Positions 63,130-64,000 of a stretch of DNA of 64,000 nt are shown here, in pieces. Origin of the DNA: Nematopogon swammerdamellus (lineage: Eukaryota > Arthropoda > Insecta > Lepidoptera > Adelidae); NCBI GenBank assembly GCA_946902875.1, contig OX336348.1, forward strand, positions 15,215,741 to 15,279,740. Direction: 5' to 3'. The position numbers and the translations under genes were made by a program. The number at the start of each line of letters is the position of its first letter. Position 1 is the stretch's first letter. The notes beneath the pieces were generated by a model. That model was not told the origin of the DNA. It did not search any database and was given only the letters and a program-made list of their open reading frames with translations.

Positions 63130-63537
63130 CTCCTATGTCGGTCAGTGTTTTCCTTCCTCCGACAAGATCTGCACTGGATCCTGCATTGCTAAGGGCTCAC
63201 CTTTAGTGTTTTGAGTGGAATCAAGACCTAATACAGTATCCCAATAACCCACCGCCCTCAGATTTTGGATCGAACAAAGTAGGGAGTGCGTACGAGCCTG
63301 TTGCTTGTACCAACCCTTATGCACCAGAGCTTATTTTATAACTTTGTCGCTGTTTATGCTCCAAAAGGCGTTGGTCTCATCCATGTACATGTGAGTCAAA
63401 TGGACTCGGGTGTACTGAAATGTGCAAGTGCAAAGGTAATACCGACCGTTGTGACAATATGGGAGAGTGCGAGCTAGAAGATGATGAAGATTTAGGTCTA
63501 AGTAAAATTTGCATTGAAAGTGACGATGATTGTAATT
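63130..63537 (+). pseudogene. Fossil of a CXC-type cysteine-rich C-terminus
   Basis: The pieces FLPPTRSALDPALLRAHL, FEWNQDLIQYPNNPPPSDFG and ACTNPYAPELIL are followed in another frame by a cysteine cluster CTCESNGLGCTEMCKCKG and an acidic tail to the stop at 63535-63537. The order of Pro-rich linker and C-x-C-x6-C-x3-C-x-C cluster is common in large invertebrate families associated with mobile elements and resembles the tesmin/CXC motif. There are at least two stops and one shift. The function is unknown to me. Confidence 0.4.
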
Positions 63538-64000
63538 AAAAATGTAATTGTAGGAGTGACGAGGTATTATATGTCTAGACTATGTCTATATAACTCTGTA
63601 AACATTGTATGTTTTCTATTATTTTGTATTTTTTCTAATATTTTGTATTCTATTATATGTTGAAACTATAGTGGTTTTTATCTTTAAATTTCCTACGGCA
63701 TAAAATAAGGGAAAGGGGGTATTTTTTGAAGAAAAAATGGAGAGGCTGAACAAACGTCTCTGTCGCAATTAATTCACCTCCCACATTCGAACGTCTCTGT
63801 CGTGTTATACCTAGTTCTCACTTAACCCGTAAAAATGTTCTCTTCCTTCAGGAACACTCGTCCTCTCGCGCGCGCGTCTTTCTTCGTCTCGCGGCCAATC
63901 GCGACTACCCGCGAGAGTTTTCCCCTTCGCCCACGTTTCCACTTTCTAACCTACCCACAAGGCTTGAGAGCTAAGGTTTGTAGGAAGGCAAAAGGCGGGA
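63538..64000. other. Gene-free end of window
   Basis: AT-rich, then GC-richer from 63840 (cctctcgcgcgcgcgtcttt). An imperfect repeat of aacgtctctgtcg occurs at 63752 and 63790. No gene. Confidence 0.4.

Overview
This window is eukaryotic and almost certainly from an arthropod genome, most likely a moth or butterfly (inference). The DNA is AT-rich with small GC islands. It has no operon-like packing and carries many short, degraded open frames. Its repeats include non-LTR retrotransposons with CR1/Jockey-type C-termini, a mariner, a piggyBac remnant, poly-A-tailed SINEs (one family with a tRNA-like head) and many foldback elements. I found no complete, intact host gene. The best host-gene candidates are one exon with good splice sites (32555-32761, Ig-like) and a broken carbonyl-reductase-like fragment (10181-10407).

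Region by region. 0-10 kb: two foldback elements whose arms are tandem arrays in opposite orientation, one with a 130-bp unit (825-2991) and one with a ~108-bp unit (4160-10115). The second is interrupted by a nested element (6464-9565) that holds an inverted repeat, an inserted LINE and a near-perfect 192-bp-arm hairpin. 10-15 kb: a carbonyl reductase relic, a 438-bp hAT-type MITE with target duplication, and a nearly intact RLE-type non-LTR retrotransposon (11161-14375) encoding PHD, C2H2, reverse transcriptase and PDDEXK-like nuclease modules, broken by one frameshift. 15-22.5 kb: microsatellites, SINEs, MITEs, a foldback and a mariner pseudogene. 22.8-32 kb: two related composite elements, each with a giant hairpin, the C-terminus of a Pif1/Helitron-type helicase, a long 130-bp array (about 15 and 28 copies) and a shared terminal module. 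The array and module recur in the first foldback.

32-41 kb: the Ig-like exon, a 1.48-kb inverted repeat (33147-34624), a C-rich block with NF-kB-like sites, and a relic of a Polinton/adintovirus-like DNA virus or giant transposon. That relic includes a conserved 160-codon protein, a BIR (IAP-type) protein, a double-jelly-roll capsid-like gene and the C-terminus of a family B DNA polymerase. All are broken, and the relic is interrupted by three later insertions. 41-57 kb: a Ty3/Gypsy-type LTR retrotransposon (LTR, tRNA-Leu-type primer site, gag, zinc knuckle, first half of protease). Its protease is split by about 13 kb of nested repeats, including ~1.45-kb arms of a long inverted repeat, a piggyBac deletion derivative, a polypyrimidine tract and a tRNA-derived SINE. 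The second half of the protease appears at 56938-57240 and then abuts an inverted BEL/Pao gag fragment.

58-64 kb: two copies of an unusual repeat that joins a gacaaaagtt-type minisatellite to a tRNA-like sequence, a Harbinger-like 5' fragment, a 1.35-kb foldback inserted in a SINE with a clear 5-bp target duplication, and a fossil of a cysteine-rich CXC-type C-terminus. The genes do not form a pathway. The window is a record of successive insertions, and several can be dated relative to each other from interruptions and target-site duplications.
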